Shown piece by piece: positions 11,258-22,422 of a DNA stretch of 64,000 nucleotides. The notes under the pieces are model-generated. The model did not search any database. It had not been told where the DNA came from and saw only the letters and a program-made list of their open reading frames with translations. The stretch is from assembly GCA_021030915.1 (NCBI GenBank), contig JAGEMR010000032.1, forward strand, positions 210,107 through 274,106. Direction: 5' to 3'. The stretch's first letter is position 1. Every line of letters begins with the position of its first letter. Source of the DNA: Astrothelium macrocarpum. Lineage: Eukaryota > Ascomycota > Dothideomycetes > Trypetheliales > Trypetheliaceae. A program made the translations under genes and the position numbers.

Positions 11258-12130
11258 ATGGGTCTCGACAAGCTCCCTCTGGAACTCATACATGAGATAG
11301 CTTCCTACCTACCCAGAAGAGCCCTCATTGCTTTCGGACGGCATACTTTCAACCAAAAGATCTACGACGGCTGCAGGCCTTTTCTTCAGCGAATTCTCAC
11401 CCACATGAAGTTCGAACGGCGCATGGAAGATTTTTTCAGATGGCCAGAGCGTCCTGACAGTTGGGACCAATGGTACATTCTCGAGAAGGAGGAATACATT
11501 AAGCTGGGGTTCGACAAACGATTTGGACCATATCGTGAAAACAAGCATCCAAGTGCGGATTTTCTGGGACCCTTTAGAGGAGATTTCTCTTGGTTGCCGC
11601 CCATTGATGGAGAATCCTCGTCCCTTGAAGATGAAAACTTCTGGAAGTCTAGGGCGCGGTCCCTGGAAACACAAGCCACCAAACTAGGAGTCGTGATCCC
11701 TGAAGCGTTCCTTAAATTAGTCGGGGACAAGAAGCTTCAGGATCGCTTGGCCAAGATCTTTGACGGCGAACCATCGCTTAGTGAAGGATTGCAGAAACGT
11801 GTTCTCAGTGTGCAAAACGGCGGAGAAGCTTACATGATTAGATTCGGTCGGATTTTCGACATTTCTTTTCACCTTTATTTAGATACAGGGGTAGAGAAAG
11901 GTCATTGTGTTTTGAACGTGATAGATGAGAATCTGTTATTTGTCGAAGAGGAATCGAATGAGTATCGGGTTGGGAATCTTCTGAGCTGTGATTTTGAAGA
12001 GTGGCTGGCTATGGAGTATATCGAGTGGCGCTTTGGCCTCTGTTACGAGAAAAATGAGGTCAGCGATTCAACGAACCTTGGGCCATTGGGAGAGGAGTAC
12101 GTTCGTTTCAACTTCAGCTTTGCTAGTTAA
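11258..12130 (+). CDS. F-box protein with possible Knr4/SUKH-like C-terminal domain
   Basis: One intronless frame of 290 codons. The N-terminus, LDKLPLELIHEIASYLPRRA, has the Leu-Pro start and amphipathic helices of an F-box, which would bind Skp1 in an SCF ubiquitin ligase. The middle (about 60-130) is acidic/aromatic with no known motif. From about residue 145, a 'ATKLGVVIPEAFLKLVG..LQDRL' helix is followed by beta-rich segments (MIRFGRIFDISFHLYLD, HCVLNVIDENLLF) and a final WRFGL helix. That order (helix with L-x-hydrophobic-PxxFxxF, then strands describing a meal of aromatic residues) recalls SMI1/KNR4-type SUKH domains seen in many fungal orphan proteins. The F-box call is fairly good; the SUKH call is an inference. 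Target and regulation are unknown. Confidence 0.65.
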   Translation: MGLDKLPLELIHEIASYLPRRALIAFGRHTFNQKIYDGCRPFLQRILTHMKFERRMEDFFRWPERPDSWDQWYILEKEEYIKLGFDKRFGPYRENKHPSADFLGPFRGDFSWLPPIDGESSSLEDENFWKSRARSLETQATKLGVVIPEAFLKLVGDKKLQDRLAKIFDGEPSLSEGLQKRVLSVQNGGEAYMIRFGRIFDISFHLYLDTGVEKGHCVLNVIDENLLFVEEESNEYRVGNLLSCDFEEWLAMEYIEWRFGLCYEKNEVSDSTNLGPLGEEYVRFNFSFAS

Positions 12131-12496
12131 AATTAGAGATTGTACATTATGCAGGAAGCAGCATAGACATTGCCAGTAAGAAATACAATTTTTGTCACAC
12201 ATCTTCGGAGGATGCTGAGAACAATTTTGCGCAGTCAAAGACACCGAACGATGTGTTGAGTAAAAATTCAAACACTCTTGCCGCTCATCCTTGCTGAGGA
12301 TCTTTCCAACATGTGTACATCCAATAATGCACCCTACCGGCTGCGACATTTCTCTTGGAATCCATTCGCGGTGAGATCGAAATCTGGTACCTATCTCATT
12401 ATCAGAGGGGAAAGATGTTTTAGCAGTGACGTTGTGCTGGGATTTGGATTTGGAAAGAGGATGTTCGAATGAGTAAAATGTGTACCTACTGGCTGT

Positions 12497-12793
12497 CTAA
12501 TATTGTATACACCAAGCTATCTTGTCACGAGATCTCCTGCTTTTAGGTCTCTCTCGGCATGTGCAACCAGCAGCACATTCATCAACGATCACCTCGTCAT
12601 CGGGTATAGTCACATCAGCACAAGTAAGCGCCCAGGTCTTGTTATCCATACAAAACGAACCCTGAAATTGGTCAAACGTTGGAAAATAGGGATGTGGACA
12701 CTCGCCGATAGAATATTTGTATTTAGAAGCCAAAACGATCACTGTTGCAGAAAAGAAAGTTACAATTGTGATGGCAGGAGGTCTCATTATCAA
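12497..12793 (-). CDS. Small secreted cysteine-rich protein (98 aa)
   Basis: Minus-strand frame from ATG 12793 (or the in-frame ATG two codons later) to 12497, no intron seen. Residues 1-22 are a classic signal peptide (hydrophobic run ITIVTFFSATVIVLA). The mature part of about 76 residues has seven Cys (32, 48, 58, 73, 77, 79, 95), with a CxxxCxC cluster, consistent with disulfide bonds plus one unpaired Cys, and a basic stretch (RERPKSRRSRD) just before the last Cys. I do not recognise a family. Size, secretion signal and Cys content fit the broad class of fungal small secreted proteins that includes effectors and antimicrobial peptides, but no function is shown. It sits alone in gene-poor DNA next to the AT-block region. 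Confidence 0.55.
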   Translation of the reverse strand: MIMRPPAITIVTFFSATVIVLASKYKYSIGECPHPYFPTFDQFQGSFCMDNKTWALTCADVTIPDDEVIVDECAAGCTCRERPKSRRSRDKIAWCIQY

Positions 12794-14178
12794 ATAGATA
12801 AAATAAGCAGAGTTTAGTCAATAAAATAAAATCATTAAGATACTTGGCCTTAGAGAGGAAATAACGTTAAGCCATAGCCTTGACTTATATCAAAACAGAA
12901 AAACGGTAGAAGGGAAGCCTAAACGGGAATAAGGAAGGAGAAGCGGGGACGAAAACTTGAAGCAAAAGGTATTGCGGCGATAACCGTTGCGAGTAAGTGA
13001 CGTAGAATAAGTACTAGCCTCATACCTAGCAATCTGCCGGGGGTATGTAAAAGGGGCTCCCGATTCCCCAGATTTCCTTATATCCCGGGGGACTGCCTTT
13101 CTCCACTATCAATTCTCTTGACTTACTTCAAGAGCATCCAGAAGCACGAGATTAGACCTTTGTGGCTTTTTCAGTAATGTTCCCCGTCCCAGCAATTTGG
13201 CGCATCGGAGAATCCTGATTTCATTTTGCCAAAAGGGTCAAAAAATGATGAACGGATTGGGTTAGCCTCGTCCCAGAGTTGCGGCGCTCTCGTAGTTCTC
13301 CACCAATAAGACGGTTGTTATCGTTGCCTTTCTTTTAAGGTTCCCCGGACTGAACTTCTTGCAAACATCAATATTTTGAATAATGTCCGTGTTGTGGCTG
13401 TGATCAGCAGCCGAATCCGGATCCTTCCCGTATGCATGCCTCAGCTCCCAATATCGGCCTGTCCTCTTGAACCCTGCGGACAGACAAGCGCCTTATTCGG
13501 CCCAGAGTAGCCTTGCGTTGGCTATTAGATAATATTTGGGGTTTGTATTGCGTCACTCAACGATCCATTACTGAGTGCTTGGCCATGCACTGATAGTCCG
13601 TGGGACCGCACGCTATCAACATGACTATATGTCTTTCCTCTAGCGATAGCAAAAGCGGAGATTGAAATATTCAGGAAATGGAAGCATCTGACAACAAGCG
13701 TCAAACACTGCGATATTTCAGAGATGTTTTTTTAGTCTGCGCTTTGGCGCCTGACATAGCAAGTTTGCTCTCACTAAGGACGACTGATCTGCGGGCAAAA
13801 TTTCCCCAGCCAAGCATCCCAAAGGCATCTAGCCACTGGCAATCCGTCTTTCACCCTTCTAGCAAATCTGAAGATATCAGCAAAAGTTTGGCATCTATGA
13901 ATATGGTGGGTCTCTGAGCAATGTACGAAGCTCTATGAAGCCGCTGAACTGTTGAAGATAGCTACAGTAGGCTTCAGCGACGCTAACTCAGGCCCCAACA
14001 CGACTGAACCAAAAGGAGTTACTGATTGGCGTGTTCCCATCACTGAAAGAAAGCTCTAGGTTAACTCGAAAATAAACACCATTCTTCGACTATATGAGAC
14101 TGTGTCTGTTACCACTCAGTTTATGTTTCGCCCAAGCCTTCCTATGATGGTTTCTCAGCTCGTAAATTTGTGCGAATG
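12794..14178. other. Intergenic, no gene seen
   Basis: About 1.4 kb between the small secreted protein and the 3' end of the truncated gene. Short frames only (one of 79 codons from 13678 has no recognisable content). A C/G-run patch lies near 13040-13100 (ccgggggtat, atcccggggg). Nothing supported. Confidence 0.45.
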
Positions 14179-17100
14179 CTAGAAAATATATGCTATAGAA
14201 GTGGAGCTTTGATAGTCAATGCAGCCCCAGCACACAGATGGAGGACAGATTGTGATAGGATATCCACTGCTCTTCGCCTTGAGAACTTGCTCCAAAACGC
14301 AGGTGACAGCTAATCTGGCTACCCAGTTACCGTGCGCCTGAACGACAAATCTACTGTCCGGATGGTCAAGCAATCCATCCCAAGACTGCACTGGTAATAT
14401 CGACCTTGCTTTTCGTGGAATGTTTTCCTTACAGAGGCAATGGCGCCAAGGCGAAAGCTTGTGGATGTTGGAGTTGGTAAGCGCGGAGAGCACATCGATA
14501 TCAGCAATCCATTCTCCGGCATCACGCACCGAGATGACAGACTCCAGAAAAAATACCTGACTATCATACAAACCAGTCTTCTCGTGATGAATGGGCACAT
14601 AATAATCAGTGAACCAGAGGTGTAGAGAAGTGCGCCCAAAGTAGTTTTCTGGGAGCCCGTCAAACTCGGTAACAACCCAAGTCTTCCACTTTGCCGGATC
14701 AGCGTCTTTGATCTGCGTATCTTGAGGAGGTATCAGCACTGTAATTCCAGGCTTGCCGACGTTGCCTAGGACACGCTGGATATCCCATGGGTCGCAATTT
14801 TGTAACGGGTCGCAAACAAGCTTGAAACATTAATGACTTTTCGATTTCAGCAAGCGCTTAGACACCTACAGCTTTGGTGATAAATAAATAGTCGCCAGAG
14901 GAGAGCGCGATGGCCCTTTCCAATTGACTTGGCTCGACATCAAGAGAGCCGGATTGAAAATAGATGATCACAGAAAACACAAGGCCTCGTGACGCCGTTT
15001 CGCGATCCCATGACATTTTGTTGTAATCGTAGGAGAGAGATCGTAGCATTTTTTGCGCCCATTTGTTCTGTAGAAGTGGCCGATCAAAAATACCAACAGA
15101 TACGTTAGCGTCGCCCAATGAGTCGTAGAACTTTGACAATAAGGAAAGTACCAAAAAAAAATCGATACTTTGGCAACAAGTCTGCAAATGTTCAGCTAGA
15201 ATTTGGCTGCGAAATAGGTCGTTTTCGAAACACCAAAGCAAGTCATCAATAGTAAGTTCAGGACGATTCGAAAACCAGTTTTTGAGAGATTCACCTTCAG
15301 CAACCATTATTGCAGCTAAATTTTGAATGCCCATTACTAATTTAAATCGAGTCACTTGTGGTCTCGGCTGCAGAGGGTCGCCTGTGCAAATCTTAAGAAG
15401 ATTATCGGTTTCTTTGAGAAAGATTTTTGGACAAGAAGGAGAGGCAGGATGCGGCTCTGTCCAAAAACCGGAATCATAATTGGTAAGCGCTTTGATACGT
15501 TTTGTGTCCCTCTCAATTGATGTATAATTGAATTGACTCTCGCAGTAACATGGTTCGTTCGTCGGGGACTGACAAAGGAAGCAAGAATTGGAAACTGTAG
15601 CGAAACCAGAGAGCCTTATCGTTATGTCCTCGTTGTTGGTCTGGTTTTCGTCATGAGGAGCTCGCGTCATTTGATCGCTCTTGATTTGTGCGCCATGCCG
15701 ACGCTTTCGTCGGTGCATCTCCTCTTGGAAATGCGATGATGTCCGTTTGGTTTGTTGTGGGTACCTTTTTTGTTCTTTGACATCTCCCTTGTCAAGTACA
15801 TATTTCAGCAAAATGTCTTGTGTTTGAACGCTGGACACCTTTTCTGCCAAACGCCGCAGAAGCCTAAGGCATGATGCAGCGTCCTTCAGACACCTCAACA
15901 GTACATCCAAGTCGAGTAACCCAAAGCAAGGCTTCTCTATGCCAGTGCGATAGCGACACGCCATCGGGGAGGAGTAATCGATATCTTTGCGAGGCCTCAT
16001 AAACTGATGCGCTCGTTTCCGGCCGAGGAGAATGAGCCTCGCGCTTGTCTTCCCCTCCTCGTCCGTAGCGCTTAAGAAATTGGAGGCGGCTTTTCCGAGT
16101 TCTGGGTGCCACACATCCCCGAAACTTCTGTGGGGTCTCGTCAAGAAAAGCTGGACAAGGGCAACAACAAACCGAGCCACTTCTCTGTTCTTCTCTGGAG
16201 GAACGCTCCAGACTTTAAATAAACACCCTAGCATGACCTGGAAGACTTGCGGAAATGTGATCCTTGATCGATCTGCATCCAAGACTCGCTCTGCATGCAC
16301 GGGAGCACCATAATAGCGCAAATGAGCAAGAGATAGTGACCAGTATATGCCGGGGGATTCCATTGAAGAAGACACGAGTCCAAGAGATAAAACACCGCCT
16401 GAAGCAAAGAGAGGATCAGACATTCTCACCTCGACGTTATTCGGCCCAAAGACAATCATGTCTGGATACAGATGCCAAGAGGCTAGAGCCAGAAAACAAG
16501 CTCCGTTACTAAGTGCTTGGGGCATTCCAACAATGAGCTTTTCAACGGTGTCAAGAGCTGACACCCATGCACCGACTACATTAGGATATAGTTGTGGACT
16601 TGAATTGATAGGCAGACGGACATTTTTTAGGATTTGCAGGAGTTGTGTCTGTTGGTATTCCTTGACGGAGTCAGCAGTCTGAAGCCAAGCACGTGCGCTT
16701 GCATCCCATTCTGCTATTTGTTGCCGTGGGATTTCCTGTTGTGCAGCCGCAGTTGCGAGAGAAAAAGATACGAGCTCACCAGCCTCTACCTTCTTGGCGA
16801 TGTCTTCCCTTCGCTCCTTGATTAATTCCATCCATATCGAGATTGCCTCTTCTGAGCTCCAGTGCCGTGCTAGCATGCATGCAAGGAGGTAAATAGGTAG
16901 AGCAGCCTTGGAAGACGTTGCAGCAGCCCATATCGATGTGGCGTCCACTCCAGTATGAGCGGCAAAGATGGATTTCGCATAAAAAGATGATATCTTATCA
17001 TTAGCCAACCGTGCTATTTCAGAGGCTCTGGTACCATAAGCCTGAACCAATTTAGGCGTGCTGGGGCAAACGCCTTCAAAGAGTGCGCCAAGGCGCCTAG

Positions 17101-17520
17101 CTGTAATATGAATAGGCCCAAGTTCGGCATTGTGTTTTCTTTTAGCTGAGAGGATGGTTCCGAGGGGTTGATATTCCTGTGGTGCCTCACATTTTACGAG
17201 TGCGAAGTCGAAGTTGAAGTTGGCTGCCGCTACAGTGACATCATTGGTCGCTGCAGCAAGCGCCTGTTGTAGGAGTTTCCACCAGGTCCCGCATGGCCCT
17301 AGGTCGCGCACACTCGAATCAATTCTCAACACCAAGCGTTCGAATCTAATTATTTCAACAACAATATCAGATAATATAAATTTATTTAGATAGATTAATA
17401 ATATTAATTCATATGTTTTGGAAAAATTAATTATTTTAATCTAAAAAACGTTGTGGGATTTGTGTTGACCGCCGTGGACGAATTTGATCAAAAGGTATTT
17501 CCGTTTCGTTTACAGCCTTT
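14179..17520 (-). pseudogene. Large fungal orphan gene, 5' part destroyed by AT conversion
   Basis: The intact part has two exons on the minus strand, about 17355-14870 and 14820-14179, joined by a 49-base GT-AG intron (14821-14869) in phase 0; about 1,040 codons are free of stops. It belongs to a large ascomycete family of unknown function that I recognise by RIDSSVRDLGP, YQPLGTILSAKRK, GPIHITARRL, VLSLLSKFYDSLGDANVSVG and, in the last exon, GNVGKPGITVLIPPQ and VFFLESVISVRD. No enzyme motif is evident. There is no ATG at the left edge of the AT block: the same frame continues upstream into it, still readable as protein-like (IIRFERLVLRIDSS, KFVHGGQHKSHNVF) but broken by TAG at 17443-17441 and TAA at 17512-17510, after which coding signal is lost. 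So the 5' portion has decayed while the rest still looks selected or only recently released. Whether a shorter protein is made from an internal ATG is unknown. Confidence 0.8.
17271..17319 (-). repeat. Inverted repeat, left copy (inside the truncated gene)
   Basis: This 49-base stretch encodes the RDLGPCGTWWKLL segment of the truncated gene on the minus strand. Its reverse complement matches 19390-19439 with one indel and about two substitutions (both transitions). The pair flanks the first AT-rich block. Confidence 0.85.
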
Positions 17521-19389
17521 TTATTCATTTTCATAATGAATTATATTTTTTTGAATATTTTATATTAATTTAATTATTTCTATTTATTTGAATATAATTC
17601 AATTTATAATTATTTATTGATTGTTCGTTATTCAATGATCTTCTATTTTTATTATTTTTGAATAATTTATTCCTTTTTCCGTTATTATTGAATTTTTTCA
17701 CGATCGCGTTTTTATTGAATTTATAATTCAATTTTCATTTATTTATTAATTTGCTATTAAATTTTATGAATTTTTTTTTATTGAATCTGAAATTATTCTA
17801 TTTTCATTTATTATTATTATAATTCTCGAATATATATAATTTTATTAAAATTATAGAATTTTGATCCATTATATTTTTTTAGATATATTTATTTATTTTT
17901 TTTGATCTATTCATTTTTTCTGAATTTTAAATATTTTTTTAAAATTCAAATTTTTTATTTTAAAAAAAAAATTATTTATATTTTATTTTAAAATAAATAT
18001 TTTTCATATATTCATTTTTTTTATTATATAATATTTAATTTAATATCAAATTTTTTATAAAATTATTTTCATTATTTTATATTTATTCGATTTGAAAAAT
18101 CTGAATTTGAAAATCGATTTAAATATAATTTGATCTGATATATATTAAATTGATCAAATATTTAAAATGAATTGAATAGATAAAAATTTATTTTGAATCA
18201 TTTATTAATGATATTTTTAATTATAAATATTTTTTCGAATATTATTCAAAATAATAAAAAGAAATCAATTTTATTAAATATCAAAATGATATATAAATAT
18301 TGAATCCAATTATTCAATTTGATATTATAATATTCTATCAAAGATCTGAATAAATTCATATCTAACAACTGAAATCAATATATAAAATGAAAAAAATTAA
18401 TAATAATAAAAATTCATTATTTATAATAAAAATTGAGGAATTTCATAATAAAATAAAATTCGTGATCATCAATTATAAATAATCTTCATTTAAAACTATC
18501 ATTTATTCTACTTTTGATATTTTTTTCGAATATTTCAATAAATTAATGATATCCAATTTTATTATTCATCTAATCTGATAAAAAATATATGAAATTATAT
18601 TTATAAATAATTGAATTCATATTTTAAAATCACGAATCTTATATAAAATTGAATTGAATATTATAAATGATAAAAAAAGATAATATTTCGCCAGTCATTA
18701 ATATGATAATAAGAATAATGATCCACGAACGAGAATTATCTATATCTGATTCTTTTAAAAAATCTCATTTATAAATTATTCTATTAAATATACGATAATA
18801 TTTCAAAATTTGATCTAAAATAAAATTTTTTTCGTTCATATTTCATATATTATCTAAAATAATTCGATATTACGCAATTTTTGATCCTATCTAATAAAAT
18901 ATTAACAATATAATAATATTTTTAAATCATAAATATTATATCAAAATAAAATTGAAATTATTTATAATTATCTATTTTCTTTTATTGAAAATCAAAAAAT
19001 ATAAAAAATACTGATTTTAATTCTTTTTTATAATTCTATATAAAACGATATATTTAATTTTTTCCAAATTTTTTTTATTAGTTTTTATAACAAAATTTTA
19101 TATCATTCGAATAATAAAAAGAATATCACGAATCGTAAATATATTTATTTATTGAATTAATATAAATTATTGATATTTTAAAAATTTGATTAATTGATCT
19201 TAATAAATTTCAATTTTATTATTTATAATATTTCTATAACAATGCGATAATATTATACGTTCAATTCCATATAATTTTATTATCCGAAAATAATTAGAAA
19301 TTTTTTATATATTTATTGTTTTAAATGCTGCCTTCATTGGACCCATATTGATGGAATAATTAATTTTTGAAATAAACTGATGGAGTCAA
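17340..19389. repeat. AT-rich block 1
   Basis: About 2 kb of extremely AT-rich DNA with sharp edges. The left 180 bases are the decayed upstream codons of the neighbouring gene; the rest shows no readable frame. In eight lines I counted by hand (18001-18480), 27 of 30 C are preceded by T and 25 of 27 G are followed by A. CpA is common, so the signature differs from classical repeat-induced point mutation. Poly-A/T runs are frequent. Confidence 0.9.
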
Positions 19390-19439
19390 ATTCGAGCTGT
19401 GCGTGACCTAGGGCCGTGCGGGACCTGGTGGAAACTCCT
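19390..19439 (+). repeat. Inverted repeat, right copy (gene fragment)
   Basis: A 50-base copy of the RDLGPCGTWWKLL-coding segment, here on the plus strand. Similarity to the truncated gene stops abruptly on both sides: the following sequence (ICPLSALKFG in that frame) is unrelated. It is a gene shard, not a gene. Confidence 0.85.
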
Positions 19440-21173
19440 AATCTGCCCACTGTCTGCATTGAAATTTGGTTGGATCTGGCAGGCTGATGGTCAACACAGC
19501 CTGGCAGTCTACACTTTATATACTAGAGGTATAGGCAATTCAGCCTTCCTTCTTGGCATCAGAGTCAGCTTTGCAAGGCAGCCATCAGGCTGCATAATTA
19601 CATAAATGGATGGTGGGCAGCGAACAAGGAGACGTGACGAGGCTGTCTTGGTTGGGATCCCAAGAACGGCGATAGCCTCTTTCCTTGGAGGCTAGTTGTT
19701 AGGCTGAAAAATTTCAGGGCAGCCTTGTGGAGTAAGACATAAGGCTCGGACCTGAACTTTCGTTAAGAAGACATAGTATGGAGGAATGCACTACATTAGA
19801 TCCCAGACCTGACTGTTTCTACAATAGCTTGATCGAATAATCAAATGACTGAAGGATTGTACTGAACACATAACGAAGTAGCTTAGCAGCTGGATATGGA
19901 ATGAACGCTATCTGGCTCATAAACCCCTATTGATTCTTAAGTTTATTTCGGTAGCTTAGACACCTTTGCACTTGTTCATGCTAAAACAGTTACTATGCAC
20001 ACGATTTAATGATAAGATGCAAACGATTCGGATAAGTACCTTGGGTACGCGGTCCCTTCTCTGTTCGCTAGGCCGATCTGTAGACGAAGCACAAAATGGA
20101 ACCATTTGAGAATAAATAAGAAACAGGAAGTCCCAAACGTAGATGAATGGGCTCCAGCGGGAACGTTTCTCTCATGGCTAGAGTCAAGTTGATGGAAATT
20201 GTCGTAGATGAATTTTGGTTCTGTATAGCTCAATGGCAGCCTTTGATATTCCTGCGCACGCAGCGAATTGCTAAATTCCCCAATAACTCCATAACATGTC
20301 CGGCCTGCGATCTATTAATAATGTGCTCCGCAGCCGCGGACTAAACCGTAGCAACACACCACGCTTGTGACATGTAATGATCCTTACCAAATTCGCCGCT
20401 TTATCTACCTGTTTGCGCTCCACACTCCCTTCAAGAATCCGTCCCTCTGTGCCAACCTGTTCAAACTGTCATCGCTCTCACCCATCGCCCTGACGAATCC
20501 ACAAAGTGCATAAGTCTGGTTTTCGCCGGTGTATCGCCCGTTCTCATCTACTTTACCGACGGAAATTTGAACCGAGGCGTGATCTTTGGCCTTGATGATG
20601 CGGTTGGTGGCACTGCATTTGCGGGGGACGTAACTAGACGAGACATTTGGAGATCAGCAAGTTTGAAGACATGAAAGATAGTTGGTTTGGACTAAGAGAG
20701 GCTCTAAGAAATGGGAGTCCCTAACGATGTCCACGGCTTCTCAATGCTCTCGTGGCAGATGATTCTGAAATGGGGGGGCCTTTGCAACGAAAATTTAACT
20801 CACAGATCGACAATCTCTCCTTTTTCGTTTTCCATCTTTGGCAGAGGTTTGCGAAGAAATGATTGAGGCTGGAGATTGGTTGAATGCTTGTACAGTCACA
20901 GTAAGGTGGGACAATGAGCGTAAAAATATCCATGTGCGTCGCTAAGAGTTCGCCATGGTCAGAACATTGGCGGCGTATCTTCACTGCACCTTAGTACCAA
21001 ATAGACGAGCGGCTCGTCACTTCTCTTATTTTCACACACTCTAAGCTCCTTTCCGTAGAATTATTCTAAACCAGTAAAATTTATGCGGAACATTTGTGTG
21101 TCTAGATTAGTTTTAGAAATTCCATACATGTCAACGATCTATGTAAGTTTATCACAGGATTTGGCATAACACG
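19440..21173. other. Intergenic, repeat-derived in part
   Basis: The first 330 bases contain several scattered ggcagcc/ggctgcc-like words (ggcaggctg, cctggcagtc, aaggcagccatcaggctgc, gggcagcc) and may be an old mobile-element fragment. The remainder to the Nudix stop has only short frames with no recognisable content. No gene supported. Confidence 0.4.
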
Positions 21174-22422
21174 TCAGAGCTTGCCTTTCTCTCTCTCATC
21201 GTTCATTGCGTCTTTCTTCGTCCTTACTTCCAACTGCCTTGTAGCTTCCCGTGTAAAATTAACGTACACAACTCTCTCCAAATCCCCCTTTCTGCCAGAT
21301 TCTTTGAGCTCGGGTCCTGGCTTTCCCAAACCCATGATAAGTCTCCCATCTCCATACCCGCCTTTCTTGGTCTTGAGCAGAACTTCGGGACAAATGACCT
21401 TCTCGGCCCAAGGCACCTCGCCACCTCCGTTTCTGACGAACTCGAGAAGCGCACCACGCTGTCTGGACAGCTCAGCCGGATCTATTGGCGTAGGTGCGTT
21501 GATTGGACTCAGAAAAGGAGCAATCAGATGAAGCAAGAAATATTGTGGTGGCGGAAGAATGATTTCATCTTTTCCGGCCATATCAAGCCATGTAGCCGGA
21601 GGAAGAAAGCGTGCTGCAGTGTGCTCGATGCCGCCGTCGTGAGTGGGATTCGGTATCAGAGCTTCATTGGAAGAATTGGTAGACAATGACCCTGTGGACG
21701 AGCTGTTTGCGTGGGAAGACGTCGAGGCAACAGGCAAGAAATAAAGATACATTTGAGTTGTAAAGCGTTTGGGTAGATGAGGTGGTGTTATCCAGCGAGT
21801 AAATGGAATTAAACCATCTACTCGGAGGCTTTAGTAGTTGCGTTGAGAATGCATTAGGCATTTGAGAAGTAATGGGTTCGTGCGTACCTATGTCTGCTCT
21901 TCCCCCTTTACGAGCTAGCCACGTTGGAAAGTCCAGTCTTTCTTGGTGAATAGCTTTGCGACCCTCTTCCCTCTCATCGTCATCGACCTCGACCAACCTC
22001 CCAAAGCCGTTGTTTCTTGCAAGTAGGATACCACTCTCTTCAAATGTCTCTCTAATAGCCCCTAACCTATAAACCTCCCCATCCCGATGCCTTGCGGGTG
22101 TATCTAGTTCCGGGATTTGACCGTCATGCTTGGTTGAGAGATTGCCTCCAGGAAAGACGTGAGCAGATGGGAAGGCACTCGATGTTTGGACGCGGTGTAG
22201 TAGGAGAATCTGATTTGTAGGAGATATAAGGAGCACACTGTCAATGTTATTATTGAAAGCAACTGCATAAAGGGGTTGGCATCAATGACCTCAAAGAAAC
22301 TTTGGGTTGCCGATTCGTTCAATAACTCACCTTGCACTTGGGCGAGGAATCGCTGGCACTTTTGACGCCTTGCCAGAGTCTTGGGGTGCCTTTTCGGCTC
22401 GCCCAACAGAATTGTCCGCCAT
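21174..22422 (-). CDS. Nudix hydrolase (NUDT19/RDP-like acyl-CoA diphosphatase type)
   Basis: Exons (minus): 22422-22331, 22237-21888, 21817-21174; introns 93 and 70 bases, GT-AG, phases close, 361 residues. Nudix enzymes cleave nucleoside diphosphates linked to another group. The motif is split by an insert, as in the fungal NUDT19-like branch: FPGG near residue 60, then LGAIRETFEESGILL supplying the REx2EExG catalytic helix. After it come the conserved PFTRWITPPHLPKRFTT and MYLYFLP strands, and the HTAARFLPPATWL segment. That layout is typical of peroxisomal or mitochondrial CoA/acyl-CoA diphosphatases, but there is no clear C-terminal SKL (it ends EKGKL), so location is open. The start is the ATG whose exon splices in phase to VLLISPTNQILLLHR. 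Confident for the family, moderate for substrate. Confidence 0.88.

Noticed and set aside
17340..19389. AT block 1 as mitochondrial DNA inserted in the nucleus
   Set aside because: The left edge continues the host gene's reading frame with transitions, and no mitochondrial gene is readable, so AT conversion explains it better.
19399..19605. Short frame carrying RDLGPCGTWWKLL
   Set aside because: Only the first 50 bases are related to the orphan gene; a shard, not a gene, and recorded as an inverted repeat.
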